57,188 nt of DNA from Fidelibacterota bacterium (GCA_018657495.1 JABHXA010000016.1:1-57188); one strand, 5' to 3'. Counted from the stretch's first letter, positions 19,239 to 28,646 are shown. Translations and numbers: made by a program. The notes: a model not told the origin generated them from the sequence alone.

Positions 19239-20492
19239 ATGATTCACAATTTGAAAATTCTACTATTTTTCTCTTTTACATTTTTGTTTTCAGATGCAGA
19301 TAATAGGGAATATCCTGATCGCTTCCTGGTAGGATACTGGCATAACTTTATTAACGGTGCAGGTCCTTTGCTGCTCTCTGAAATCCCTGATGAGTTTGAT
19401 GTGATTAACATATCTTTCGCTGAACCAGACAGCCCATTTGGTTCCAATATTTCCTTTTCCCCTGACCTTTCTATATATCCCAATCCAGATGATTTTCAAA
19501 ATGATATAATTTCATTACAAAATGAAGGGCGAAAAATTCTCATCTCGATCGGCGGGGCAAACGGTCCCATCCATCTAAATAATGAAACAGATATCCAGCA
19601 ATTTGTTAATTCAATGATGTCGCTTATTTCTCAATATAATTTTGATGGTTTGGATATTGACTTAGAAGGACAGTCTCTCTACCTGAATCCAGGTGACACT
19701 GATTTTCGGAATCCTACAAGTCCAACAATCGTCAATTTTATTGAAGCAATTATCACCCTCACCGATCAGCTCCCAGACGATTTTATCCTCTCCGCAGCAC
19801 CTGAAACAGCTCATGTTCAAGGCGGAGCAAGTTACTACGGAACCGTATGGGGTGTGTATCTTCCGGTGATTCATGCACTCCGGGATCGATTGAGTCATCT
19901 TCATGTTCAGCATTATAACACAGGTTCAATGCTTGCCATTGATGGAAATTCATACCAACCGGCAACTGCAGATTTTCATGTTGCCATGGCAGAAATGCTA
20001 CTCACAGGTTTTACTGTTTCCGGGGGATTATTTTTTGAGGCTTTAGACGAAAATCAGGTTATGTTTGGTTTACCGGCAGGTCCTTCAGCAGCAGGCAGTG
20101 GTTACACAAATCCTGAAACACTTTTATCGGCGTTAGATTATCTAATACATGGAATTCCATTTGGTGGCAGCTATAATCTTAATAATCAAAATGGTTATCC
20201 TGAATTTCCCGGATTGATGACATGGTCAATAAATTGGGATGATTATTATGGTAATGAATTTTCCACAATCTATGGTAATTATTTTGATGAATTAGGTGAA
20301 TTAAATTGTGAAGCTACTGGTGATGTGAATGATGATGGTGAGTTGAATATTTTAGATATTGTCAATCTTGTAAATTTTATTTTAGATAACAATATTGAGT
20401 TGGAACTTGAGGCCTGTGCAGATTGTAATAGCGATTCGGAAATAAATATACTCGATGTTATCTGCATGGTGAATATCCTTATATCAGTGTAA
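19239..20492 (+). CDS. Second secreted GH18 protein with dockerin-like tail
   Basis: A 417-residue GH18 enzyme starting with a signal peptide (to about residue 20). LISIGGANG and the catalytic motif FDGLDIDLE (135-143, E143) are intact. VQHYNTGS replaces the MTYD-type strand of the first enzyme, so this belongs to a different GH18 subgroup (Streptomyces-type chitinase-like). The C-terminus has dockerin-like loops DVNDDGELNILD and DCNSDSEINILD; the second has Ser in place of the usual Gly. It starts 42 bases after the first chitinase gene and is probably co-transcribed with it, giving complementary chitin-degrading activities. Confidence 0.88.
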   Translation: MIHNLKILLFFSFTFLFSDADNREYPDRFLVGYWHNFINGAGPLLLSEIPDEFDVINISFAEPDSPFGSNISFSPDLSIYPNPDDFQNDIISLQNEGRKILISIGGANGPIHLNNETDIQQFVNSMMSLISQYNFDGLDIDLEGQSLYLNPGDTDFRNPTSPTIVNFIEAIITLTDQLPDDFILSAAPETAHVQGGASYYGTVWGVYLPVIHALRDRLSHLHVQHYNTGSMLAIDGNSYQPATADFHVAMAEMLLTGFTVSGGLFFEALDENQVMFGLPAGPSAAGSGYTNPETLLSALDYLIHGIPFGGSYNLNNQNGYPEFPGLMTWSINWDDYYGNEFSTIYGNYFDELGELNCEATGDVNDDGELNILDIVNLVNFILDNNIELELEACADCNSDSEINILDVICMVNILISV

Positions 20493-20616
20493 AATATATC
20501 AGTATTATCAATAAGATTCAGGATTGACGGAGACATTATTAGTATAAGAAACAGTCCGGATTTGATTTCAACATGGTGTGGATATTGGGAGGAATTAAAA
20601 TTTCATTATTTAAAAT

Positions 20617-21543
20617 TTAATCCATTATAGTTGAGGGAGTAAAATTAAAACTAAATCCTATGATGCTTCCTGCCGGACCCAGGTTTTGTGATGCCAATTC
20701 GAATTGATACTTTTTGTATGACCAGCCGATACCAAAGGATAATCCTGAGACGATTTCATCAAAAACTTCTCCCCATTCCAGATATTTATTTTCGCTTGAA
20801 CTGCTCAGTCTTAACTGAAGGTTTGATGAGAAAGTAATTTCAATACCATATATTTGTAAGTCCTGGATATGTTTTTGCTTCACGTAATCAAAAAATAAAA
20901 ACCCTGGGAAATGCTGTGGTTTATAAAATAATGAATAACGAAAATCTGGCGATATCGATTCCTCAAAGTGGTCATACTGATCTGTAATTTTACCCCAATT
21001 TTCGATAGATAATCCCATACCCAATCTATTTGAAAGCATCCGTCCTCGAATACCAGCATTCATGACAAGTCCGCTGGAATTATATGAACTAATTTTACTC
21101 TTAATGAATCCGGCTGATATCCCATATGAGATAAGGTTTCGAAAAGTCGATTTATATCCAACCCGCATGGCAAGATCATTTGCACTAAAGGTATTTTCTG
21201 TTTGACTATCGGTAAATTTGCCATAATTAATACTGGTAATGGTGACACCAATGAGATGTTGGTTTGCAAAATTATAGGTCCCGTGAATGCTATTTCCATT
21301 TATATCGAGGGGGTAGGTAAAATGATGAAATCCTCCAGATAGTCCATCAGCACTGAGAGCGGCAGGATTTGATGATAGAACCGGGGAATTAAATGCGGCA
21401 GCCCCATTTGTAAGAGACAGAGATCTGCTTGATGTTGACAGATGCATAATTGTGTAAGGGGCCTGACTGCACAGGAATGACACAAGAAATATGCTCGTTA
21501 TAAATCGGCTAAACAGTGTTTTTTTATGATTAATTATTGTCAT
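20617..21543 (-). CDS. PorV/PorQ-like outer-membrane beta-barrel protein
   Basis: A 308-residue outer-membrane protein with a signal peptide (to about residue 26) and the N-terminal signature NGAAAFNSPVLSSNPAALS. This signature is characteristic of the PorV/PorQ family. In type IX secretion these proteins are linked to the shuttle and attachment steps for sorting-tail cargo. The rest is amphipathic beta-strands (GMGLSIENWG, SGLSFGIGWSY) ending SIIGFSFNFTP. It is probably a barrel of the FadL-like fold. Assignment to PorV against PorQ is not possible by eye. It is convergent with the chitinase genes. Confidence 0.7.
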   Translation of the reverse strand: MTIINHKKTLFSRFITSIFLVSFLCSQAPYTIMHLSTSSRSLSLTNGAAAFNSPVLSSNPAALSADGLSGGFHHFTYPLDINGNSIHGTYNFANQHLIGVTITSINYGKFTDSQTENTFSANDLAMRVGYKSTFRNLISYGISAGFIKSKISSYNSSGLVMNAGIRGRMLSNRLGMGLSIENWGKITDQYDHFEESISPDFRYSLFYKPQHFPGFLFFDYVKQKHIQDLQIYGIEITFSSNLQLRLSSSSENKYLEWGEVFDEIVSGLSFGIGWSYKKYQFELASQNLGPAGSIIGFSFNFTPSTIMD

Positions 21544-21761
21544 AGAAATAAATTAATTACAGTGAATTTAAAAAGATAAACTCCATGAAAATCAGGAAAT
21601 GTTTTATCAAATTGTGACAACAGCGAAAATCTCCGGTTCACTAAAAAATGGAAATAAAAATATAGCCTGTTAACCGCAATACTTTCATTCAAAAACTCAA
21701 AGACTCGAGAGTAACCGGCATGCTTTTAAAACGGTATGTTTCAAATTCGAATGATAATTTA

Positions 21762-22709
21762 TCAATTATATTGGGTATCACCATCAGTCTCATCAATAAT
21801 ATTCTGGAGATCTTCTAATTCTTCTTCTGCTTGCCAGAACGCCAGCTTCTTTTTATTCCGGTTTCGTTTATAGTAATACCCGCCAATTAAGATTATTGGA
21901 AGGGCGATAAACACCAAATTTGTAATTTTCAAAAGGAAAAGCCAATTATAGTTTTCCCTGATATAGCTGAAATACTTATCCTGGAAATCCAATTGGTCAT
22001 TATGGGTTACTCTTTGAAAGGCTGTCTGAAAATCAGCTTTAACTTTGGTTGAATTAGGGCCTAGGCTATTCATTTCCTCAAAAATCAGGGCAAACACGGA
22101 TGATCCATAATAATATTCCATTGCATAAACCGCAGCGGCGGCTTGCCCGTAGGCCAGGCTTATTTTATTGGATGGATGGATCCGCATGCTGTGTATCCTG
22201 GAAATAGGCAATAGGTCATTTCGCCATTTCGCCTGGGATATTCTAATTTTATGCAAAACTGAAAACTCCCCAGCCTGCCGCATTGCCAATCCTTCAGAAA
22301 ACCAGCTTGGGAATGTACCATTTTTTGAGACACGATAAAGATAAAGATGATTCAACTCGTGAACAACCACATCTAAAAATCGATTATAACTGATATGCGT
22401 AATAGCTGGTGATTGGAGAATAATCGTGGATGTTCTATTCATCGCCACAGCCATACTCCACTCCGGCGCATGTCCTTTTGTTTTACGAATAAACTCATCT
22501 TTTGAAGGCACAACTACAATGGAAAAGTCTTTAGGTTGAACCTCACCAAATTCCTTTACCATTTTTTCAGAAATGTCAATGGTAATCTGGGTGATTTTCT
22601 TCTCAAGGTCTTTATCACCGGCATCGAGCAAAATCTCACAATCCCCCATTGCCGTCTGAAATGTGCCGCCATATACTGCTGTTAAAATCAAGAATGAAAA
22701 AAGAAATCT
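21762..22709 (-). CDS. Membrane-anchored peptidase-MA-like zinc protease
   Basis: A 316-residue gluzincin-type metalloprotease, with the ATG at 22712 overlapping the priA stop (ATGA). The interval given here stops three bases short at the 5' end; the coding sequence including the ATG is 21762-22712. A signal peptide (to about 23) is followed by an extracytoplasmic domain with HELNH (118-122) and the downstream SEG glutamate (E140, WFSEGLAM). This is the peptidase-MA-like arrangement. A C-terminal membrane helix at about 262-280 has a charged cytoplasmic tail (KRNRNKKK). The substrate is unknown. Confidence 0.75.
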   Translation of the reverse strand, partial: RFLFSFLILTAVYGGTFQTAMGDCEILLDAGDKDLEKKITQITIDISEKMVKEFGEVQPKDFSIVVVPSKDEFIRKTKGHAPEWSMAVAMNRTSTIILQSPAITHISYNRFLDVVVHELNHLYLYRVSKNGTFPSWFSEGLAMRQAGEFSVLHKIRISQAKWRNDLLPISRIHSMRIHPSNKISLAYGQAAAAVYAMEYYYGSSVFALIFEEMNSLGPNSTKVKADFQTAFQRVTHNDQLDFQDKYFSYIRENYNWLFLLKITNLVFIALPIILIGGYYYKRNRNKKKLAFWQAEEELEDLQNIIDETDGDTQYN

Positions 22710-24928
22710 CATAATACGGTTACCGGATCAGGTATAAATTTTATTTTGACACCCTTTGTATTCAGCTTCAATTCATTTGTGTGAAGTTGCTGATGCAAGT
22801 ATTTTTGCAGAATCATCGGATTGTCTAATGGTTGTTTTATCAGGATATGGTATCTCCAATAATGTTTTATTCTTTCAATTGGCGCAGGAGCAGGACCCAA
22901 AATAGTCAGATCGGGTAATGACTCCAATTTTTGCTGATATATATATGCTGTTTCATTGACATGCTGTTTATTTAAACCGGAAAATAAAATCCGGGATAAT
23001 CTGGAAAATGGAGGATACATGAGTTCCTGTCTATCAGATAAACATTGATTATAAAACTTTTTGATATCCATTTTTGATGCACATAGTATATTTGAATCAT
23101 TTGGATTAAAGGTTTGTACAATTGCTATGCCAGGTTTTTTATGTCTGCCAGCGCGTCCGGATACTTGATAAATCAACTGAAATATTCTTTCCCCTGCTCT
23201 GAAATCAGGTAAAAACAAACCGGAGTCGGCATTGATTATGCCAACAAGAGTAACATTTTCAAAATCCAAACCTTTGGCAATCATCTGTGTCCCCAACAGA
23301 ATCTGTGCTTCACCATTGCCAAATTTCTCCAGAATTAGATGATGTGCACCTCTTTTTCTAACTGTATCCTGATCCATCCTAATCAGGTTGACATCTGGAA
23401 AAAACTTTCTAAGCTCTTCTTCAACTTTTTGAGTTCCAGTACCGGTGAGTTTTAGATTTTCACTGTTACATAACTTACATGTGTCTTTGAGGTTATATGA
23501 ATTTTGACAATAATGACAAATCATATTGTTTGATATTTTGTGATATGTCAATGAGACACTGCATCGTTCACATGAAGCAATTTCACCACAGTCGATGCAT
23601 TGATGAACATGAGAATAACCTCTTCTGTTTTGCAAAATGATTATTTGTTCATCACGATCAATTTTCAATCGAATTTCATTTAGCAATTCAGGACTGAGGA
23701 TTTTACTCTCAGCATCATCATTAAAAGCGACATTTTTCATGTCAACCAGCACAACCCTGGGATAGGTAGCATTACCATACCGTTTTGTCAGGTTAACTAC
23801 TGAGTATTTACCGTTAATGCCATTATAATAAGAGTCCAGGCTGGGTGTTGCACTTGCCATCAGCACCATTGCCTGAGCCTGTTTTGCTCTAATCAGGGCC
23901 ACATCTCGTGCATGGTAAAATGGATGACTGTTTTCCTGTTTATATGAAGATTCCTGTTCTTCATCCACAATGATCAAACCAAGATTTGCCAATGGGGTTA
24001 GTACGGCACTTCTTGCTCCGACAATAATAGTGTATTTGCCTTCTTTCAGTTGCTGCCAGGTCCATCCCTTTTCGGCACGGGTCATTGCACTGTGCCATAG
24101 GGCTACTTTATCGCCAAATGTATTGCGGAATTTTTTTGCTACCTGTGGTGTAAGAGATATTTCAGGGACTAATACAAGGACAGACTTTCCATCGGCGATT
24201 ACCTTCTGTGCCAGTTTTAGATAAACCTCAGTTTTGCCGCTTCCAGTAACCCCGTGAAGCAGGAAGGGTGAAAATCTCCCAGCTGACTGAGCGACGATCA
24301 ATTCTTCGTATACATTTTGCTGCTCATCTGATAATTTTATTTCTAATTTTTTCCCCGGTGCCATTAGATCAAAAGGATCATACACTTTTGGTCGTTTGAT
24401 CAGATGAACCAATCCTTTCTTCTCCATTGCCCGGCATACATTCAATGGGTTTGATGCAAATTCTGACAAATTGGATGTGCGTACAGGTTCATCACCATCC
24501 ACAAGCTGATTCAAAACCTTTTTTTGGGCAAGGGCCCGGATACCAATATCATCGACCATGGTTTTCCAGTTGGGAGTCAATTGAACATAATATTCTATCT
24601 TTGGCTTGTATTCATTGGAAAAACTTAAGGGTATAGCACTTTTCATCACTTTGCCAATAGGGGTCAAATAATATTGGGACATCCATAAAAATGTTTGCCA
24701 TAATTCTTCAGGGATACTCAGTTTATCATCCCTAATAGATGTTAGCTCTTTAAATTCACCCTTAAAAACCGAGGATTCTCTAATGGCAGTGACAAAACCA
24801 ATTCTGTGACTATTGCCAAGATTGACATTGACGCAAACACCAGGTTTTACCATCTGTATTAGATGGTCGGGTATCTTATAATCAAATGATCTAAATTGTT
24901 GTAATGGGAATGATACACTGGCGAACAT
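22709..24928 (-). CDS. priA: Primosomal protein N' (replication restart helicase PriA)
   Basis: PriA recognises stalled forks and reloads the replicative helicase. ATG 24928 gives 740 residues, normal for the family; the frame is open to 24994, but the added residues are not PriA-like. The N-terminal fork-binding domain begins FASVSFPLQQFRSFDYKIP. The helicase core has GVTGSGKT (226-233) and DEEQ (322-325), where most PriA have DEEH. Zinc-binding cysteine clusters (CIDCGEIASCERC, then CHYC and CKLC) and the motif VSGRAGR complete it. The stop overlaps the membrane protease start by four bases. Confidence 0.95.
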   Translation of the reverse strand: MFASVSFPLQQFRSFDYKIPDHLIQMVKPGVCVNVNLGNSHRIGFVTAIRESSVFKGEFKELTSIRDDKLSIPEELWQTFLWMSQYYLTPIGKVMKSAIPLSFSNEYKPKIEYYVQLTPNWKTMVDDIGIRALAQKKVLNQLVDGDEPVRTSNLSEFASNPLNVCRAMEKKGLVHLIKRPKVYDPFDLMAPGKKLEIKLSDEQQNVYEELIVAQSAGRFSPFLLHGVTGSGKTEVYLKLAQKVIADGKSVLVLVPEISLTPQVAKKFRNTFGDKVALWHSAMTRAEKGWTWQQLKEGKYTIIVGARSAVLTPLANLGLIIVDEEQESSYKQENSHPFYHARDVALIRAKQAQAMVLMASATPSLDSYYNGINGKYSVVNLTKRYGNATYPRVVLVDMKNVAFNDDAESKILSPELLNEIRLKIDRDEQIIILQNRRGYSHVHQCIDCGEIASCERCSVSLTYHKISNNMICHYCQNSYNLKDTCKLCNSENLKLTGTGTQKVEEELRKFFPDVNLIRMDQDTVRKRGAHHLILEKFGNGEAQILLGTQMIAKGLDFENVTLVGIINADSGLFLPDFRAGERIFQLIYQVSGRAGRHKKPGIAIVQTFNPNDSNILCASKMDIKKFYNQCLSDRQELMYPPFSRLSRILFSGLNKQHVNETAYIYQQKLESLPDLTILGPAPAPIERIKHYWRYHILIKQPLDNPMILQKYLHQQLHTNELKLNTKGVKIKFIPDPVTVL

Positions 24929-25078
24929 TGTTGTAAATTTACATCGGTTAATTCCTTTGGAATATTTGAAAATGATCGGATTTTGAAGAAACAAATTATT
25001 TTACGATTGTCCTTACGCGAATTCTCCGTTTGATCAAATAATTAATCATCTAATTATAAAATAAAAATTAACAATATT

Positions 25079-27322
25079 TTGAGACAAATAGTAAAATTGC
25101 TCACAGTTATAATCATCCTAAATCTTTCGTTATTCGGAAGCAATAGAGTAGATGATTTAGATATGCTTTATGATGATTCCCAGGTATCCATCATAGAGAT
25201 AGAAGTGGATCCACTAACGCTGGAATGGATATACCAATACCCGGAAAGCGACAGCATTCACATTGCCCAGTTTCACTTTAGTAATTCACATATCGATGAA
25301 TTCGTAGATGATATCGGCTTTAGACTAAGGGGTAATACGTCACGGGATGCTTTAAAAAAATCTTTCAAAATATCATTTAATACATTCGTTCCAGGTAGAG
25401 AATTCTATGGTGTCGATAAACTCAATCTGAATGGCGAGCATAATGATCCATCCATTGTTAGATCCAAACTATGCTGGGATTTCTATAATTCGGTTGGCAT
25501 GGTATCATCTCGATCGGCACACACTGCAGTGTATATTAATGGTTCTTACTATGGACTTTACATTTCGATAGAGCATATTGATGATGAATTTCTGGACTCT
25601 AGCTATAATGATAGTTCAGGAAATCTCTGGAAATGTATCTGGCCTGCTGATCTAACCTATAGAGGTGAGAATCCGGAAGATTATCATCCGTGGATAGATG
25701 GTGTTCGTCCTTATGAGCTAAAAACCAACGAAGAACTATATGATTATTCAAAACTTGCAAATCTTATTTCAGTGATCAATAATGTACCGGACAATGAATT
25801 TTCTGAGTCCCTGAATTCCGTAATATATGTAAATGAGTTTTTAAAATATTTAGCCGTAAACATCCTTATGGGCAGCTGGGATGATTATTGGTATTTAAAA
25901 AATAATTACTACTTATACCATGAGCCGGTTGCAGACAAGATTCACTGGATTCCGTATGATTATGACAATTCATTTGGTATCGACTGGTTTAATATTGAAT
26001 GGTCTCAATCCAACCCATACACATTTGCTATTATGGATGGAGAAAGGCCATTGGCTACTCGTATAATGGATAACCCAGGTTTCCGAAATTTATATACCCA
26101 TTTTCTGGAATTTTATTTAGGAGTGTATTCATTAGACACATGGGAAGATGATGTGCTTTCTCTGAGAGACATAATCTCCCCTTTTGCTGAACAGGATCTT
26201 TACCGACAAATGGATTATGGGTTTGACAGTGATGATGGACTTGAAGATTTTTTGAATTCATATGATGCCGATCATTATTCCAATCAGCATGTCAAGAGAA
26301 GCCTTTTTGAATTCCGCAACATGAGGATTGAATCTCTCCCAAGTTTGCTGAACTATTCTCCTGGACCGCCAATGATATATGATTATAAGATATTGCCCTC
26401 AAATCCTATGGCAGGAGAAAGTCTAACAATTGAAGCATCTGTATTTGATAACGACGGGTTGACATTTGTGCAGGTCCAATATACACCTGACGGAGAACCC
26501 ACAACATTGTATTCACTCAATTTTAACCCGGAGATCGATACAAAAATTGTTGAAAAATCAGACCGATATAATTTCACGATTTCTACAATGCCAACTATCA
26601 CTTCAGCAGAAATTCGCTTTATTGCCATGGATACGAACGGAGAAATGTCATTTTATCCAGAGTCGGAAACCATCAATATTCAGTTGGGCATACCGTCTCA
26701 AATCGGCGTTCGCTTAAATGAATTCATGGCGATCAACAATAACGTCATTATGGATGAAGAAGGGAATTATGAGGATTGGGTGGAAATTGTTAATATAACA
26801 AATGAAACGATTATCCTTGATGGTTTCTATTTAAGTGATAAAGTGGATAATTTAACCAAATGGCAGTTTCCCAACGAGAATATTGAAATTCAACCTGATG
26901 AATATCTTCTTGTTTGGACGGATAACGACGATGAAGATGGACCATTACACACCAGCTTTGAACTAAATGGTAGTGGTGAATTTCTCGTAATTACCGCCTC
27001 GGATGGCATTGAGATTATAGATTCACTTTCTTTTGGTCCTCAGCCTGATGATATGTCAATGGGCAGGGATCCAGATGGTACAGGAGAATGGCTGTTTCTT
27101 GCTACTCCTACACCGGGCTTGTCAAATATGACGATTATATGCTGGGCGCCAGGGGACCTGAATTGTGACGGCACCGAAGATATTCTGGATATTGTGATTC
27201 TGGTCGACTGGATTCTAACTGGATACGTTCCGTCTCCACAAGAATTGTCGGCTGCAGATTTAAATGCAGATGGCACTATGGATATATTGGATATTGTTGC
27301 CCTTGTAGCAATTATTCTATAA
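25079..27322 (+). CDS. Secreted CotH-kinase-like protein with lamin-tail and dockerin-like domains
   Basis: A 747-residue protein beginning with TTG and a signal peptide (to about 20). Residues of about 30-400 match the CotH protein-kinase-like fold: GFRLRGNTSR, KLNLNGEHNDPS with RSKL, SYYGLYISIEHID and the metal-binding IPYDYDNSFG. CotH kinases phosphorylate secreted or surface proteins. An Ig-like segment comes next, then a lamin-tail domain at about 540-660 (LNEFMAINNN, EDWVEIVN, YLLVWTDN). Two dockerin-like loops end the protein (DLNCDGTEDILD, DLNADGTMDILD). The substrate is unknown; surface polymers or coat-like proteins are possible. Confidence 0.82.
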   Translation: MRQIVKLLTVIIILNLSLFGSNRVDDLDMLYDDSQVSIIEIEVDPLTLEWIYQYPESDSIHIAQFHFSNSHIDEFVDDIGFRLRGNTSRDALKKSFKISFNTFVPGREFYGVDKLNLNGEHNDPSIVRSKLCWDFYNSVGMVSSRSAHTAVYINGSYYGLYISIEHIDDEFLDSSYNDSSGNLWKCIWPADLTYRGENPEDYHPWIDGVRPYELKTNEELYDYSKLANLISVINNVPDNEFSESLNSVIYVNEFLKYLAVNILMGSWDDYWYLKNNYYLYHEPVADKIHWIPYDYDNSFGIDWFNIEWSQSNPYTFAIMDGERPLATRIMDNPGFRNLYTHFLEFYLGVYSLDTWEDDVLSLRDIISPFAEQDLYRQMDYGFDSDDGLEDFLNSYDADHYSNQHVKRSLFEFRNMRIESLPSLLNYSPGPPMIYDYKILPSNPMAGESLTIEASVFDNDGLTFVQVQYTPDGEPTTLYSLNFNPEIDTKIVEKSDRYNFTISTMPTITSAEIRFIAMDTNGEMSFYPESETINIQLGIPSQIGVRLNEFMAINNNVIMDEEGNYEDWVEIVNITNETIILDGFYLSDKVDNLTKWQFPNENIEIQPDEYLLVWTDNDDEDGPLHTSFELNGSGEFLVITASDGIEIIDSLSFGPQPDDMSMGRDPDGTGEWLFLATPTPGLSNMTIICWAPGDLNCDGTEDILDIVILVDWILTGYVPSPQELSAADLNADGTMDILDIVALVAIIL

Positions 27323-27343
27323 TTCTGATAACTGATCAGAATT
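27321..27343 (+). other. Perfect hairpin at the 3' end of the CotH-like gene
   Basis: AATTCTGAT (27321-27329) and ATCAGAATT (27335-27343) form a perfect 9-bp stem with a five-base loop, starting within the stop codon. It is followed by an A-run, not a T-run, so it is not a canonical plus-strand terminator. It may protect the mRNA 3' end. Confidence 0.5.
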
Positions 27344-27501
27344 GCAAAAAAAAAATAATTCTCACCATGAAAGAATTACATTTATTGTTCTTCTAACAGG
27401 TATGGGAAATAAAATCTATTTCACATGATATTCGAAAAGACGTTTAATTATAAAATAAATCATCTTAATTTTTAATTATTGCTAAAGGAAATATACATTC
27501 T

Positions 27502-28254
27502 ATGAACAGAAAAAACTTTATAAAAGGAATTGTCGGTGCAGGCGTAATCGGCAGTATACCTGGATTTGTAATTGCTCAAAATACAATAAAACCATCCCGG
27601 AAATATCCAACAATGGAGATGGTTGGAAAACGTAAGCCAGATTTGTTTGGTGAAGATGTCAAATTGCGTAAACGTGCTTTAGAGGCATTCAATGATATGA
27701 GATCTGCTGGATTTAAGGCTGGGATTAATGTTTATTCACAATCCAGTTATCGGAGTTTTGATCATCAAAAACAGATTTGGAATCGTAAAGTAAAAGGGGC
27801 TATCAATAATGGAGATACACCCATAAAGGCAGTCACAGATTTGATCAGAAGTTCTACTATCCCAGGTACATCACGACATCATTGGGGTACCGAGGTTGAT
27901 TTTATTGATATGGCTGTTCAGCCACAACCTTTAGATAGGCTTGAAGTAAAAAATTATAAACCGGGTGGGGAATACGAACATCTCCAATACTGGCTGTTGG
28001 ATAACGCTGAAAGTTATGGTTTTTATCTTACATATACAGACGATCCTACCCGAAAAGGATTTAAATATGAACCCTGGCATTATAGTTATGCAGAATTGGC
28101 AGTCCCAATTTTTAAAGAATTCATTAACATAAATTGGAAAGAGCAATTGCAGGATATTTCAATTGCCGGTAGTCATCTTTTCACACCAGAATTTATGGAT
28201 AAATATTTCAGGGAAAATATACTGGGGATATCAAAAAAATTATTGAAAATGTAG
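27502..28254 (+). CDS. M15 (VanY-like) D-alanyl-D-alanine carboxypeptidase
   Basis: Predicted periplasmic zinc peptidase that trims peptidoglycan stem peptides, 250 residues. A signal peptide with a basic start (MNRKNFIKG) ends around VIAQ. The M15 zinc site is complete: SRHHWGTEVD (124-133, ligands H126 and D133) and EPWHY (190-194, catalytic E190 and ligand H193). SYRSFDHQKQIW is the usual substrate-binding strand. AAAGGAA lies before the ATG. It is convergent with the DUF503 gene, with only two bases between stops. Confidence 0.85.
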   Translation: MNRKNFIKGIVGAGVIGSIPGFVIAQNTIKPSRKYPTMEMVGKRKPDLFGEDVKLRKRALEAFNDMRSAGFKAGINVYSQSSYRSFDHQKQIWNRKVKGAINNGDTPIKAVTDLIRSSTIPGTSRHHWGTEVDFIDMAVQPQPLDRLEVKNYKPGGEYEHLQYWLLDNAESYGFYLTYTDDPTRKGFKYEPWHYSYAELAVPIFKEFININWKEQLQDISIAGSHLFTPEFMDKYFRENILGISKKLLKM

Positions 28255-28256
28255 GT

Positions 28257-28556
28257 CTATTGAATAACAATTTCCTGTGATATCAACTCACCGTACCCGG
28301 TGAGTTGATATTCAATAAAGCTGATTATCTTCTGAGAGGATGAATCCAGATATTTTTTATCAGTACTCACCTCGGCAGTGACAATTTGTGCCCTCTGCCA
28401 TTTTTCATGATAAGCCGATTCCGTTACAGAAATATTGAATTTATTCCTGAGTTTTGCCTTAAGACTTTTAATCACTGTCCTTTTGTCTTTCAGAGAATGG
28501 GAGCTTGGAATAAAAATTTCCAAAGTTAACACGGCAAAATGGGTCCTATTTTCCAT
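28257..28556 (-). CDS. DUF503 (YlxP-like) protein
   Basis: A 99-residue member of the DUF503 family, recognisable by HSLKDKRTVIKSLKAKLRNK and FNISVTES near the N-terminus. Members such as Bacillus YlxP are small and often lie beside rbfA/infB, with a suspected ribosome-related role; here it stands alone. The 3' part of the gene contains a perfect 14-bp inverted repeat (28280-28311). Molecular function is not established for the family. Confidence 0.8.
   Translation of the reverse strand: MENRTHFAVLTLEIFIPSSHSLKDKRTVIKSLKAKLRNKFNISVTESAYHEKWQRAQIVTAEVSTDKKYLDSSSQKIISFIEYQLTGYGELISQEIVIQ
28280..28311. other. Perfect 14-bp hairpin at the junction of convergent genes
   Basis: The arm 28280-28293 (ending ATCAACTCACCG) is the exact reverse complement of 28298-28311, with the four-base loop TACC. 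It lies inside the 3' coding end of the DUF503 gene and 26 bases beyond the stop of the M15 peptidase gene. It would fold in transcripts from either strand. No T-run follows, so it is a strong RNA structure, not a standard terminator. Confidence 0.7.
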
Positions 28557-28628
28557 AACGAATATTACTGAAATCCTATATCACGCCAATATAACATATC
28601 TTTAAATTATTGAAGAAGTAAAAATAAT

Positions 28629-28646
28629 TAGGATAATGTTATCCTA
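28629..28646. promoter_or_regulatory. 18-bp palindrome, operator candidate
   Basis: TAGGATAA (28629-28636) and TTATCCTA (28639-28646) are perfect inverted copies separated by TG. The size and symmetry suit a dimeric transcription factor. It sits 73 bases upstream of the DUF503 start and about 240 bases before the candidate hydB promoter. Confidence 0.5.

Noticed and set aside
27502..27580. Tat signal on the M15 peptidase
   Set aside because: The N-terminus reads NRKNF, without the twin arginines; it is treated as an ordinary signal peptide.
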